DNA from: QKTW01 sp052161885
GTDB lineage: Bacteria > Bacteroidota > Bacteroidia > Chitinophagales > Chitinophagaceae
Assembly (NCBI GenBank): GCA_052161885.1
Contig: CP197396.1
Coordinates: 2,976,001-3,040,000 of the forward strand
DNA: 64,000 nt
Direction: 5' to 3'
Translations under genes and position numbers: made by a program
Notes under the pieces: model-generated
Database searches by the model: none
Seen by the model: the letters and a program-made list of their open reading frames with translations, nothing else
What the model was told of the DNA's origin: nothing
Part shown: piece after piece, positions 7,164-15,773 of the stretch
Numbering within the stretch: position 1 is the first letter of the stretch
How the letters are laid out: each line of letters opens with the position of its first letter

Positions 7164-10010
7164 ATGAAACGCACATTCCTAGCTTTTGCGGCTGCAGCAA
7201 TTTTATATGCTCCTGCACAGGTTTCTGCACAGGCCAAACTGGTGCAAAAGGTTACCAAAACCGGGAGCGAGCTGGTAATTCCTTACGAAGAATACAAGCT
7301 GCCCAACGGACTGACACTGATCATCCATGAAGATCATTCAGACCCTATTGTACATGTTGATGTGACCTACCATGTAGGCTCTGCACGTGAAGAAATCGGC
7401 AAGTCGGGCTTTGCGCATTTCTTTGAACATATGATGTTCCAGGGATCTGATCACGTGGCTGATGAACAGCATTTCAAAATCATCAGCGAGGCAGGCGGTA
7501 CGCTCAATGGTTCTACCAACCGCGATCGTACGAACTATTTTGAAACCGTGCCGAGTAACCAGCTGGAAAAAATGCTGTGGCTGGAAGCAGACCGCATGGG
7601 CTTCCTGCTCGATGCTGTTACACAGCAGAAATTTGAAGTGCAACGCGCCACTGTGAAAAACGAACGCGGCCAGAACTATGATAACCGTCCTTACGGCCTG
7701 GTAAGCGAAGTAGCAGCAAAAAACCTGTATCCATATGGCCATCCGTATTCATGGCTTACTATTGGTTATGTAGAAGATCTGAACCGTGTAAATGTACAGG
7801 ACCTGAAAAACTTCTTCCTGCGCTGGTATGGCCCCAATAATGCTGTGCTTACCGTGGGTGGCGACGTAGATCCGAAGCAGGTAGTAAAGCTGGCAGAAAA
7901 GTACTTCGGCCCGATACCTAAAGGCCCGGATGTACAGCCTGTAAAACTGCCGTTGCCGGTCATTTCTTCTGATCGTTTTATCTCCATGACCGACAACTAT
8001 GCGAAGCTGCCTATGCTGCGTGTCGTTTATCCGTCGGCGCCGCGCTTCAGCAAAGATGAGGCTGCACTGGACTGCCTTGCGGAAATCATGGGTCAGGGTA
8101 ACAACTCTATTTTCTATAAAGATTTTGTAAAAGGACAGAAAGCGATAAGTGCCAGCGTATTCAACAGCACGACAGAACTTTCCGGCGAATTTACATGTTC
8201 CATCACACCTCTGCCCGGCCAGAAGCTCAGCGATATTTACGCTATGGAAAAAGCTGCCTGGGATGAATTTGAGAAACGCGGCGTAACAAACGATGATATC
8301 AATAAATTCCACAGCCAGCGCGAGTCTGAGCTGATCTACGGGCTGGAAAGTGTATCCGGCAAAGTATCGCAGCTCGCAGCTTATTACACCTTCACCGGCA
8401 ACCCGAACTACATCGGCAAAGAACTGAAGGAAAATACTTCTGTTACCAAAGAAGATGTAATGCGGGTGTACAATCAGTACATCAAAGGAAAGCATGCGGT
8501 AATAGTAAGCGTGCTCACCAAAGGGCAGGAAGCCAACAAAGTAGCAGACGATAACTATACCGTTTCTGAAACTGGCTATAAAGCTCCGAACTATGGCTAT
8601 GATAAGCTTACCTACAATAAAGCGAAAGATAACTTTGACCGTAACCAGCAACCGCCGGCCGGTGCAAACCCGGTGGTGAAAGTGCCTGCATTCTGGCGCA
8701 AAGACCTGCCCGGCAATATCAAAGTGATCGGTACGGCTACCAATGAAATACCTGTTGTAAACATCTCAATTGAGCTGAAAGGCGGCCGCCTGCTGGAAGC
8801 GAACGATCCGTCCAAAGCAGGGCTAGCCAATATGTTTGCAACGATGATGGATGAAGACACGAAAAACTATACTGCTGAGGCCTTTACCACAGCACTGGAA
8901 AAACTGGGCAGCAGCGTAGATGTAAGCGTCTCACGCGATGCAGTGTACCTTAACATACAATCACTCAAAAAGAACCTTGATAAAACACTTGCATTGGCAG
9001 AGGAGCGCCTGCTGCATCCTAAGTTTACTGAAGATGCGTTTGACCGCAATAAAAAACGTATTACCGCCAGCCTGAAGAATGCCATGAACCAGGCAACATT
9101 CGTGGCGGGCAATGTGTACAACAAAGTGATGTACGGTTCCAACAGCGTACTGGGCTGGCCTGCAAATGGTACAGAAGCTACACTGAACAATATACAGCTG
9201 GCCGATGTACAGAATTACTACGACAAATACATTTCCAAAAACAATGCGATCGTAGTAGTGGTAGGAGATGTAAAAGATGCGGACGTATTGCCTAAACTGG
9301 GCTTCCTGCAGCAACTGCCGGCCGGCGAGGTAAAACTCCCTGATCTTGCAGCAGCACCTGCCATCGAAAAAACAAAAATCTATTTCGTAGATATTCCCAA
9401 TGCAGCCCAGACAGAATTCCGTGTAGGCTATGTAACTGGTATGAAGTATGATGCACTGGGCGATTACTACAAATCAGGCGTTATGAACTATCCGCTGGGT
9501 GGTGCTTTCAACAGCCGCCTGAACCTGGACCTCCGCGAAGATAAAGGCTGGACATACGGTGCACGCTCCGGTTTCGACGGTGATAAATACACAGGCACAT
9601 TTACTTTCAGTGCAGGTATCCTTGCCAAGGCCACAGACAGTGCGCTGATGCATGTGATGAGTATCGTTAAAAATTACAAGGCCAACGGTGCTACAGCGGA
9701 AGAACTGGCATTTACACAGAAATCAATGGGCCAGAGTGAAGCGCGTAAATATGAAACCGGCTTCCAGAAAGCTGGCTTCCTTTCCCGCATCATAGAGTAT
9801 AACCTGGCGGCAGATTATTCGCAGCAGCAGAATACACTCCTCAGCAATATGACTCTGCAGGATGTAAACTCACTGGCGACACAGAAGCTGCCTGCTGATA
9901 CTAAGGTGAACATCGTGCTGGTAGGGGATAAAGCCAAAGTATGGGATGGACTGCAGAAACTCGGCTACGAAATGGTAGAGCTGGACCGTGAAGGAAATCC
10001 TGTGAAATAA
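7164..10010 (+). CDS. M16 family zinc peptidase, two-halved, exported
   Basis: This is a 948-residue insulinase/pitrilysin-family protease with four M16 subdomains in one chain. The inverted zinc motif HFFEH is at residues 85-89, and the third ligand Glu167 lies in ATVKNERGQNYDNRPYG, the usual distance downstream. The second half (from about residue 510) repeats the fold without a zinc motif, as is normal for full-length fused members. The N-terminus is a Sec signal peptide with the hydrophobic run AFAAAAILYAPA and cleavage near VSAQA, so the enzyme acts in the periplasm or outside. Family members degrade peptides. It stands alone, with a terminator just after it and a divergent nuclease gene before it. 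Confidence 0.93.
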   Translation: MKRTFLAFAAAAILYAPAQVSAQAKLVQKVTKTGSELVIPYEEYKLPNGLTLIIHEDHSDPIVHVDVTYHVGSAREEIGKSGFAHFFEHMMFQGSDHVADEQHFKIISEAGGTLNGSTNRDRTNYFETVPSNQLEKMLWLEADRMGFLLDAVTQQKFEVQRATVKNERGQNYDNRPYGLVSEVAAKNLYPYGHPYSWLTIGYVEDLNRVNVQDLKNFFLRWYGPNNAVLTVGGDVDPKQVVKLAEKYFGPIPKGPDVQPVKLPLPVISSDRFISMTDNYAKLPMLRVVYPSAPRFSKDEAALDCLAEIMGQGNNSIFYKDFVKGQKAISASVFNSTTELSGEFTCSITPLPGQKLSDIYAMEKAAWDEFEKRGVTNDDINKFHSQRESELIYGLESVSGKVSQLAAYYTFTGNPNYIGKELKENTSVTKEDVMRVYNQYIKGKHAVIVSVLTKGQEANKVADDNYTVSETGYKAPNYGYDKLTYNKAKDNFDRNQQPPAGANPVVKVPAFWRKDLPGNIKVIGTATNEIPVVNISIELKGGRLLEANDPSKAGLANMFATMMDEDTKNYTAEAFTTALEKLGSSVDVSVSRDAVYLNIQSLKKNLDKTLALAEERLLHPKFTEDAFDRNKKRITASLKNAMNQATFVAGNVYNKVMYGSNSVLGWPANGTEATLNNIQLADVQNYYDKYISKNNAIVVVVGDVKDADVLPKLGFLQQLPAGEVKLPDLAAAPAIEKTKIYFVDIPNAAQTEFRVGYVTGMKYDALGDYYKSGVMNYPLGGAFNSRLNLDLREDKGWTYGARSGFDGDKYTGTFTFSAGILAKATDSALMHVMSIVKNYKANGATAEELAFTQKSMGQSEARKYETGFQKAGFLSRIIEYNLAADYSQQQNTLLSNMTLQDVNSLATQKLPADTKVNIVLVGDKAKVWDGLQKLGYEMVELDREGNPVK

Positions 10011-10037
10011 GATTCAGAACACAATCAGAAATAAAAG

Positions 10038-10070
10038 GACCGGCAATTATTGCCGGTCTTTATTTTTTAA
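10038..10070. terminator. Terminator between M16 peptidase and epimerase genes
   Basis: The arms GACCGGCA (10038-10045) and TGCCGGTC (10051-10058) pair perfectly and are followed by TTTATTTTTT. It is placed between convergent genes. Confidence 0.85.
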
Positions 10071-10088
10071 GAAGTATTGCACTATTCT

Positions 10089-11006
10089 CTACTTACGGTT
10101 CACATCTTTACCTATAATCTCTTCCAATGCCATTTGCAGTGTGGGATACTCAAAATGAAACCCTGCATTCAGTAATTTTTCAGGAAGCACCCAGCGGCTT
10201 TTCAATATCAGTTCTGTTTCTGTCTTAATCAATACAGCACCGGTCTTCAGCAGCCACTTGGGTGCAGGCAGTCCAAAACTTTTATGCATCGCATTGCGCA
10301 GGCTTTTCATCAGCATCCGGTTAGTCACAGGATTTGGTGCACTGCAATTGTATACGCCATTCATTTCTTTATGAGCTTCCAGAAACCTGATGATACGATA
10401 CAGGTCTGCCACATGCAGCCAGCTGAACATCTGCCGGCCACTTCCCTGCGGACCACCCAATCCATATTTTACCATGTTCATAAAGGGGATCATTACGCCG
10501 CCGTCTTTGCCCAGCACAATGGCAATACGCAACGCCACCTGTCGCGTTCCGGGCAGTTGAAATGAAAAAAATGCATGCTCCCATTCCTTTGCCACACCTA
10601 CCGAAAAGCCGGAACCTATCTCTCCGCTTTCTTCGGTCATCGGGCGGTCTTCTGCATGGCGATAAATTGTTGCAGTGCTGGAATTGAGCCACAGCTGCGG
10701 CGGATGAACGCATTGAAGGATTATATCACCGAGTGTCTCCGTGGTTTCTACCCGGGAGCGGAGTATCTCTTTTTTATTGGCTTCATTGTAACGGCAGTCA
10801 ACAGACTTACCGGCAAGATTTATCAGCATGGCCGCACCTTCAAGTGCCTCCCGTATCGCTGCCGTATCATTCCAGCCTATAGTATTTGTACCGGGTATAC
10901 CGCTACGTGAAATGATAAAGACAGCAGCGCCTTCAGCTATAAATTCCTTTTCCAGATACTGTCCTATAAAACCGGTTCCGCCGGCAATTACGATTTTTTT
11001 GATCAT
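10089..11006 (-). CDS. TIGR01777 family NAD(P)-dependent epimerase
   Basis: This is an extended short-chain dehydrogenase of the TIGR01777 (YfcH-like) family. The dinucleotide motif GGTGFIG is at residues 9-15. AAMLINLAGKSVDCRY is family-specific, and the C-terminal segment with PAPKWLLKTGAVLIKTETELILKSRWVLPEKL is the DUF1731 cap. Length is 305 aa, as expected. The substrate of this family is not established. It is cytoplasmic. The membrane-protein gene upstream ends nine bases before this start, suggesting co-transcription. Confidence 0.9.
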   Translation of the reverse strand: MIKKIVIAGGTGFIGQYLEKEFIAEGAAVFIISRSGIPGTNTIGWNDTAAIREALEGAAMLINLAGKSVDCRYNEANKKEILRSRVETTETLGDIILQCVHPPQLWLNSSTATIYRHAEDRPMTEESGEIGSGFSVGVAKEWEHAFFSFQLPGTRQVALRIAIVLGKDGGVMIPFMNMVKYGLGGPQGSGRQMFSWLHVADLYRIIRFLEAHKEMNGVYNCSAPNPVTNRMLMKSLRNAMHKSFGLPAPKWLLKTGAVLIKTETELILKSRWVLPEKLLNAGFHFEYPTLQMALEEIIGKDVNRK

Positions 11007-11015
11007 TGGGGTTTT

Positions 11016-11420
11016 TCAGATAATAAAAGCCAGGATTATAAGCCGGTACAACACCCAGGTATAAGACATAAATGCCGGAAGCTCCAGCTTCTTTACCCGC
11101 CGCCTGTGTTCTGTAAACATAAACAGCACCACGCAAAAAAAATAGCCAATATTTACGAAATGAGACAACTGTCGCAAATGATTTATAATAAGCAGTGGCC
11201 ATAGCAGCACGGCACCCATAAAAGATACAAGCAGCATATTGTAATAATACCTGCCTTTAATAGCCAATGTCTTTTTAAAAATAAAAGGGAGCTGAAAAAG
11301 TAACTGCCCCAACACCATGCACAGCTCAAACTTCCAGTCATAATGTATGCGCAGCAAGGACTGAATGAGCATTGCATAACGGTTAAGCGTAAACGCTGTT
11401 ACCATGATAAATAACAGCAT
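11016..11420 (-). CDS. Small multi-pass membrane protein, 134 aa
   Basis: I recognise no family. From the ATG at 11420 the product has about five hydrophobic segments: MLLFIMVTAFTL, LCMVLGQLLFQLPFIF, MLLVSFMGAVLLWPLLII, IGYFFCVVLFMF and YRLIILAFII, joined by short basic loops. The open frame continues upstream to 11543, but that stretch coincides with the stem of the preceding gene's terminator, so the longer start is unlikely. It sits nine bases upstream of the epimerase gene, in the same orientation, suggesting a two-gene operon. Function is unknown. Confidence 0.65.
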   Translation of the reverse strand: MLLFIMVTAFTLNRYAMLIQSLLRIHYDWKFELCMVLGQLLFQLPFIFKKTLAIKGRYYYNMLLVSFMGAVLLWPLLIINHLRQLSHFVNIGYFFCVVLFMFTEHRRRVKKLELPAFMSYTWVLYRLIILAFII

Positions 11421-11504
11421 CAATACTGCTTTACTATAATAATTTTTCAAGGGCCGGAAATTACGTTTAAAGGTACAGTTGTTTATGGCCCCGTAAGAAT
11501 ATTT

Positions 11505-11536
11505 AATAAAAAAGCGCCCGTTGTAAAACGGACGCT
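11505..11536 (-). terminator. Terminator of the lipoprotein gene
   Basis: On the minus strand the arms at 11535-11527 and 11522-11514 form a nine-pair stem with one G-U pair, followed by TTTTTTATT. It lies 25 bases after the stop of the lipoprotein gene. Confidence 0.8.
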
Positions 11537-11559
11537 CCTTCAATTATAAAGCTGTGAAA

Positions 11560-12246
11560 CTAATGTGCAAGATTACCTTTTTTCAATTGGTCACCAAACC
11601 TTCTCTGGAACCCTTCTGCTTCTGTGCGTAACATCGGGATAATAGTGGCTGCACTCATTCCCTGCCGCAGGGAATTATTATTGTAACTGGTAAAATACAT
11701 ACTGCCGCCTGTGGGCATAGAAGCTTTGTATATGGTTGCCGGCAGGTTAGGAATTTCAAGTATCACAATGTTGCTGCCCTGCATGCCCGATACAGCTTTA
11801 GAAACCATATCCAGCTCTGTGGAGAGATGCTTATTTCCCAGCATACTGACTTTAAACTTCTGATTTTCATTATTAAGTCCTGCAATGGTCACCACCTCAT
11901 TATTGGCCACAAAAGGCACAATAGAAGTATTACGTGAAGTAGCTATCTTCTCCAGGTCTGTGCTGGAATCCGCTTTCAGCAAATCGTCCCAGTTTACATT
12001 GTACTGCATCACAGGAGTGCCGGGGGCCGAAGCCTGCAATTGTTCCTTTGTTACGCCGAGGTCCACCTTCTGGTCCAGTGCGCTGATCATATCATTTTTG
12101 GCGGCTGCAGCTGCTTCTGCTGCAGTACCGTATGTTTTAGGCTCACCCGAGCCACCGCCGTTCTGGTCGTTACCGTTTTTCATATTGCTGCAACTGATAC
12201 ATGCGAGTAATATACAGGCAGATATAATGGTTTGTATATATTTCAT
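11560..12246 (-). CDS. Lipoprotein of unknown function, 228 aa
   Basis: No known family is evident. The N-terminus is a clear lipoprotein signal (ILLACISC, lipid-modified Cys at about 19), then a Gly/Asn-rich linker, an Ala-rich helix (TAAEAAAAAKNDMISALDQ) and a mixed domain of about 150 residues with VPFVANNEVVTIAGLNN and IVILEIPNLPATIYKAS. It is expected to be anchored in a membrane facing the periplasm or the surface. It lies 21 bases downstream of the papain-like protease gene and shares its orientation, so the two are probably one transcript. A role as inhibitor, propeptide-like chaperone or substrate of that protease is possible but unproven. Confidence 0.75.
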   Translation of the reverse strand: MKYIQTIISACILLACISCSNMKNGNDQNGGGSGEPKTYGTAAEAAAAAKNDMISALDQKVDLGVTKEQLQASAPGTPVMQYNVNWDDLLKADSSTDLEKIATSRNTSIVPFVANNEVVTIAGLNNENQKFKVSMLGNKHLSTELDMVSKAVSGMQGSNIVILEIPNLPATIYKASMPTGGSMYFTSYNNNSLRQGMSAATIIPMLRTEAEGFQRRFGDQLKKGNLAH

Positions 12247-12267
12247 GACGATCTTTTTTATAGTTAA

Positions 12268-12864
12268 TTACTTTTTATCCAGGTTGTAAAAAGTGCTCCA
12301 ATGAGTGGCTGTGCCCGAAGGGTCGGCATATTCTGCATAAGTGATAATGCGCTCCTGGCCAACACAGGGAGACCACGGATCATTCAATACCAGATAATTG
12401 GTGCCGCTAAGCGTAAGATAGCCTTTGATAACCAACACATGCCCTACAACACCAGGTGTCCCGTAGGCATAGCCCATCGGCTTTTTGGAGCAAAATATCT
12501 GTTTGCGGAGATCATCCCAGCTGAGTGCTGTCTTGGCTTCCGTAAATTTCAGACCTGCAAAATCAAGCATAGGCCAGCCGGGCATATTACAGTTGTTGGT
12601 TTTGGGGCAGCTATTTCCTTCATTCTGCGGATTACAGCAATCCGTACGCCCAAAAGACTTATTGGCAAGAGAGCATTGTGTAACAGAAATACCAAAATGT
12701 GCTGCAAGCATTTGTGTGGTAGCAGCCCAGCACCAGTTATTGGTTTCCTGCGTACGTAATGTGTTTGGCACACTGCCGGTAATTTCAGGACTGCAACAAC
12801 CACTGCAAAACGCAGTGATACCTGCAATCAATGGCAGCAGGAGCCATAGCTTTGCTTTTTTCAT
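12268..12864 (-). CDS. Exported papain-like cysteine protease (C39/C70-like)
   Basis: The protein has the arrangement of papain-like peptidases of the AvrRpt2 (C70) and C39_2 type. An oxyanion Gln is followed by the nucleophile in TQETNNWCWAATTQMLAAHF (Gln39 and Cys45 from the chosen start). The catalytic His is in GHVLVIKGY and the Asn/Asp in LVLNDPWSPC. Extra Cys pairs (CC, CCNPQNEGNSC, NNC) suggest disulfides outside the cytoplasm. The start at 12864 (MKKAKLW) gives a hydrophobic export signal ending in a Cys-rich stretch that may be a lipobox. An ATG at 12870 is equally possible, and the longer frame to 12933 lies in AT-rich leader. It is the first gene of a pair with the lipoprotein. Confidence 0.78.
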   Translation of the reverse strand: MKKAKLWLLLPLIAGITAFCSGCCSPEITGSVPNTLRTQETNNWCWAATTQMLAAHFGISVTQCSLANKSFGRTDCCNPQNEGNSCPKTNNCNMPGWPMLDFAGLKFTEAKTALSWDDLRKQIFCSKKPMGYAYGTPGVVGHVLVIKGYLTLSGTNYLVLNDPWSPCVGQERIITYAEYADPSGTATHWSTFYNLDKK

Positions 12865-13005
12865 GATCATAGTTTTAAGTGATAAAATGATAATATTGTA
12901 AAAATATAAATAAATACTTATAATATTAAACATTTTCTTTAACCATCAGCCCTGTAACACAGTATTTTTCAATCGCATTAATTAGTACCAGTCATTGAAA
13001 ACACT

Positions 13006-13013
13006 TAGGTTTG
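13006..13013 (+). promoter_or_regulatory. Candidate -7 box of the carboxylase gene
   Basis: TAGGTTTG matches TAnnTTTG and lies 25 bases before the ATG at 13039. No clear -33 element is seen. Confidence 0.4.
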
Positions 13014-13038
13014 CCCCGTCATTTTTTCAAAAGCAGTT

Positions 13039-14577
13039 ATGGACAAAGTAGCTTTACTCAGGCAAAAAACTGCCGAAGCCATGAAAGGCGGCGGTGAAAA
13101 ACGTATTGAATCTCAGCATAAAAAGGGCAAGCTTACCGCCCGCGAGCGTCTGCAGCTGCTGCTCGACGAAGGTTCGTTTGAAGAAGTAGGCATGCTGGTG
13201 GCACATCGCAGCAAAGATTTCGGCATGGAGAAGGAAGTATACCTCGGCGATGGCGTTGTAACCGGTTATGGTACTATCAGCGGCCGGCTGGTATATGTTT
13301 TCTCACAGGATTTTACTGTTTTCGGGGGTAGTCTTTCCGAAACGCATGCTGAAAAGATCTGTAAAATAATGGACCTGGCCATGCAGAACGGCGCACCCGT
13401 GATAGGCCTTAACGACAGCGGCGGGGCACGTATACAGGAAGGCGTTGTTTCTCTTGGTGGTTATGCCGATATTTTTCACCGTAATGTAAAAGCGTCGGGC
13501 GTTATCCCGCAGCTTTCAGCCATTATGGGCCCTTGTGCCGGCGGTGCGGTTTATTCTCCTGCTATCACCGATTTTATCATGATGGTGGAGCATACATCCT
13601 ATATGTTTGTTACCGGTCCCAACGTAGTAAAAACAGTAACACACGAAAATGTGACCAGTGAAGAACTGGGCGGCGCACAGACACATGCCTCCAAATCAGG
13701 TGTGACACATTTCGCCTGTGCCAATGAAGTGGAATGTATTGAACAGCTGAAAGCATTGCTGAGCTATATTCCGCAGAACTGTGAAGAACAGGCACCGGTT
13801 TATGCCTACGAAACGGGCAATGAATCACGGCCGGTACTGAACAATATTATACCGGAAAACCCCAACCAGCCCTATGATATCAAAGAAGTGATAGAAGGTG
13901 TGGTGGACGCAGATTCTTTCCTGGAAGTACATAAAGACTATGCTGAAAATATAGTGGTGGGCTTTGCGCGTATTGCAGGCCGCAGCATTGGTATTGTTGC
14001 CAACCAGCCTGCAAGTATGGCCGGTGTGCTGGATATCAACTCCAGTAAAAAGGGCGCCCGCTTTACCCGTTTCTGCGATGCTTTTAACATACCGCTGCTC
14101 GTACTGGTAGATGTGCCCGGCTTCCTGCCTGGTACCGACCAGGAATGGAACGGCATCATTACCAATGGTGCAAAATTGTTGTATGCGCTAAGCGAAGCTA
14201 CGGTGCCCAAGGTAACGGTGATCACCCGAAAAGCTTACGGCGGTGCTTATGATGTGATGAACTCCAAACACATTGGCGCCGATCTTAATTATGCATGGCC
14301 TACTGCTGAGATTGCAGTAATGGGTGCTAAAGGCGCAGCGGAGATCATCTTCAAGAAAGATATTGCTGAAGCTGAAGATCATGATGCCAAATGGAAAGAA
14401 AAAGAACTGGAGTACACCGAGAAATTTGCTAACCCATATGGTGCAGCTGCACGTGGCTTTATCGATGAAGTAATACTTCCGGAGCAAACCCGTGAGAAGC
14501 TGATCCGCGCCTTTAAAATGCTGGAAAACAAAGTAGCCAGTATGCCTAAACGCAAACACGGCAATATTCCGCTCTGA
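13039..14577 (+). CDS. Acyl-CoA (propionyl-CoA) carboxylase beta subunit
   Basis: This is the carboxyltransferase subunit that moves CO2 from biotin to propionyl- or a related acyl-CoA, giving methylmalonyl-CoA. It is 512 residues with two crotonase-like halves. N-half landmarks are the ARERLQLLLDEGSFEE motif, LNDSGGARIQEG with its acyl-CoA oxyanion glycines, and GPCAGGAVYSPAITDF. C-half landmarks are VDVPGFLPGTDQE and RKAYGGAYDVMNSKH. It resembles PccB and the alpha subunit of methylmalonyl-CoA decarboxylase, which sequence alone does not separate. No biotin-carrier or biotin-carboxylase gene is nearby, so partners must be encoded elsewhere. It is monocistronic with its own terminator. Confidence 0.92.
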   Translation: MDKVALLRQKTAEAMKGGGEKRIESQHKKGKLTARERLQLLLDEGSFEEVGMLVAHRSKDFGMEKEVYLGDGVVTGYGTISGRLVYVFSQDFTVFGGSLSETHAEKICKIMDLAMQNGAPVIGLNDSGGARIQEGVVSLGGYADIFHRNVKASGVIPQLSAIMGPCAGGAVYSPAITDFIMMVEHTSYMFVTGPNVVKTVTHENVTSEELGGAQTHASKSGVTHFACANEVECIEQLKALLSYIPQNCEEQAPVYAYETGNESRPVLNNIIPENPNQPYDIKEVIEGVVDADSFLEVHKDYAENIVVGFARIAGRSIGIVANQPASMAGVLDINSSKKGARFTRFCDAFNIPLLVLVDVPGFLPGTDQEWNGIITNGAKLLYALSEATVPKVTVITRKAYGGAYDVMNSKHIGADLNYAWPTAEIAVMGAKGAAEIIFKKDIAEAEDHDAKWKEKELEYTEKFANPYGAAARGFIDEVILPEQTREKLIRAFKMLENKVASMPKRKHGNIPL

Positions 14578-14601
14578 CGCAAGAATAATTATACCTTTTT
14601 C

Positions 14602-14640
14602 AAAAGTACGACTACCCTCTGGTCGTGCTTTTGTTTTTTA
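14602..14640 (+). terminator. Terminator of the carboxylase gene
   Basis: The arms AAAAGTACGAC (14602-14612) and GTCGTGCTTTT (14622-14632) form an 11-pair stem with one G-U-type mismatch and are followed by GTTTTTTA. Confidence 0.85.
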
Positions 14641-14689
14641 GTATGAAGATGTAATACCTGCATACGGCATCCTCTGCAAAATACAGGCA

Positions 14690-14720
14690 CAAAAAAATAA
14701 CCGGCACAATGGCCGGCTAT
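14690..14720 (-). terminator. Terminator of the choice-of-anchor V gene
   Basis: On the minus strand AGCCGGC pairs with GCCGGTT (one G-U) and is followed by ATTTTTTT. It begins 23 bases past the stop of the gene at 14743. Confidence 0.8.
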
Positions 14721-14742
14721 CCCGTAAGTTCATTTAGCATTC

Positions 14743-15606
14743 TTATTTTTTCACTACTGCAATGGTGCGCTGCATACCATCTTTTGAAATCTGCACATGG
14801 TACATACCTGCAGCCCAGTCTGCCGTTGACAGTGACACTTCAGTTTGTGTACCGTTTACAGTTACAGCACTGTTTGCCACTTTGCGACCGGTCATATCAA
14901 ATACGTTCAGCGCATAAGTACCTGCTGTTGCATTGTCCAGGCTTATCTGTACATGATCTGTCGCCGGATTCGGATATGCTTTAACAGCTACATCGCCGGA
15001 AAGAGTACCGATACCTGTTGTTGCCTCATTGAAAGTAACAGTTGCAACATTGGGCTGGTCGCCGCTGGTGCTGTTATCGCCGTTAACTGCATTTAAGGCT
15101 ATAAAGAATTCAACCGGTCCCGAACCAACAGCCGGTGCCGTCCATGTAAAAGTAGTCGTATATGCCCAGGCTGTTCCTCCACCCGTACCTGCAATAGATG
15201 TGTTATGCTCTGCGAGGGAAAGAGAACCAGATGTACGTATCGATACATTACCGCCACCGGTAAACGTTCCTCTCTGTGAAGATGTATTTGCTGCGCCTAC
15301 ACAAGACACCTGGAAACCGAATTTCGGCAGGCTGGCAGAAGTATTTGCCCCGACAACAGTTACTGTATAGGTCTGGCCTCCTACATATGAACTCACAACC
15401 TGGTTGCTGCTGTTGGTAAGTGTCAGCCCAACAGTAGTGTGGGTTGTATTGGCAGCATGGCACCCTCCGGTAGAACAGTTGGCTGTGGAACCTGCACTGC
15501 CGGTACGGTTACCTGCACCGCCTGCCGCGGGGCCATTTTTATAGCTCGAAAGTGTGAATACAGTCATGGCACCAAATGCCGTAAAGAGTAGAATTTTTTT
15601 TCTCAT
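14743..15606 (-). CDS. Choice-of-anchor V domain protein with T9SS sorting signal
   Basis: This is a secreted 287-residue protein. An N-terminal signal peptide (ILLFTAFGAMTVFTLSS) is followed by a Gly/Thr-rich segment and NCSTGGCHAANTTH, a CxxxxCH motif at the head of a beta-rich domain (the choice-of-anchor V/Reeler-like architecture). From about residue 205 comes a type A T9SS C-terminal domain: AYPNPATDHVQI, NVFDMTGRKV and GMYHVQISKDG, ending in basic VVKK. The T9SS tail implies export across the outer membrane and attachment to the surface. The Cys/His motif could bind a metal or haem, but this is untested. It has its own terminator and no operon partner. Confidence 0.82.
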   Translation of the reverse strand: MRKKILLFTAFGAMTVFTLSSYKNGPAAGGAGNRTGSAGSTANCSTGGCHAANTTHTTVGLTLTNSSNQVVSSYVGGQTYTVTVVGANTSASLPKFGFQVSCVGAANTSSQRGTFTGGGNVSIRTSGSLSLAEHNTSIAGTGGGTAWAYTTTFTWTAPAVGSGPVEFFIALNAVNGDNSTSGDQPNVATVTFNEATTGIGTLSGDVAVKAYPNPATDHVQISLDNATAGTYALNVFDMTGRKVANSAVTVNGTQTEVSLSTADWAAGMYHVQISKDGMQRTIAVVKK

Positions 15607-15728
15607 ATACTTTTAAGTGAAAAATTAATGTAGGTACACAGACTTAAACTTAATCATTTTCATTTGGAAAACAGGAACAAAGCGATGAATATTAAAAATT
15701 TTCAGGTGAATTAACACACATTTCATCT

Positions 15729-15763
15729 TTTGATGACAAAACCTGCCCGATAAGTTATCTTTG
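15729..15763 (+). promoter_or_regulatory. Candidate promoter of the trmB operon
   Basis: TTTG at 15729-15732 and TATCTTTG at 15756-15763 match the -33 and -7 elements of Bacteroidota with a 23-base spacer. The -7 box ends 10 bases before the trmB ATG, so the leader would be very short. Confidence 0.5.
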
Positions 15764-15773
15764 CACCCTTATT

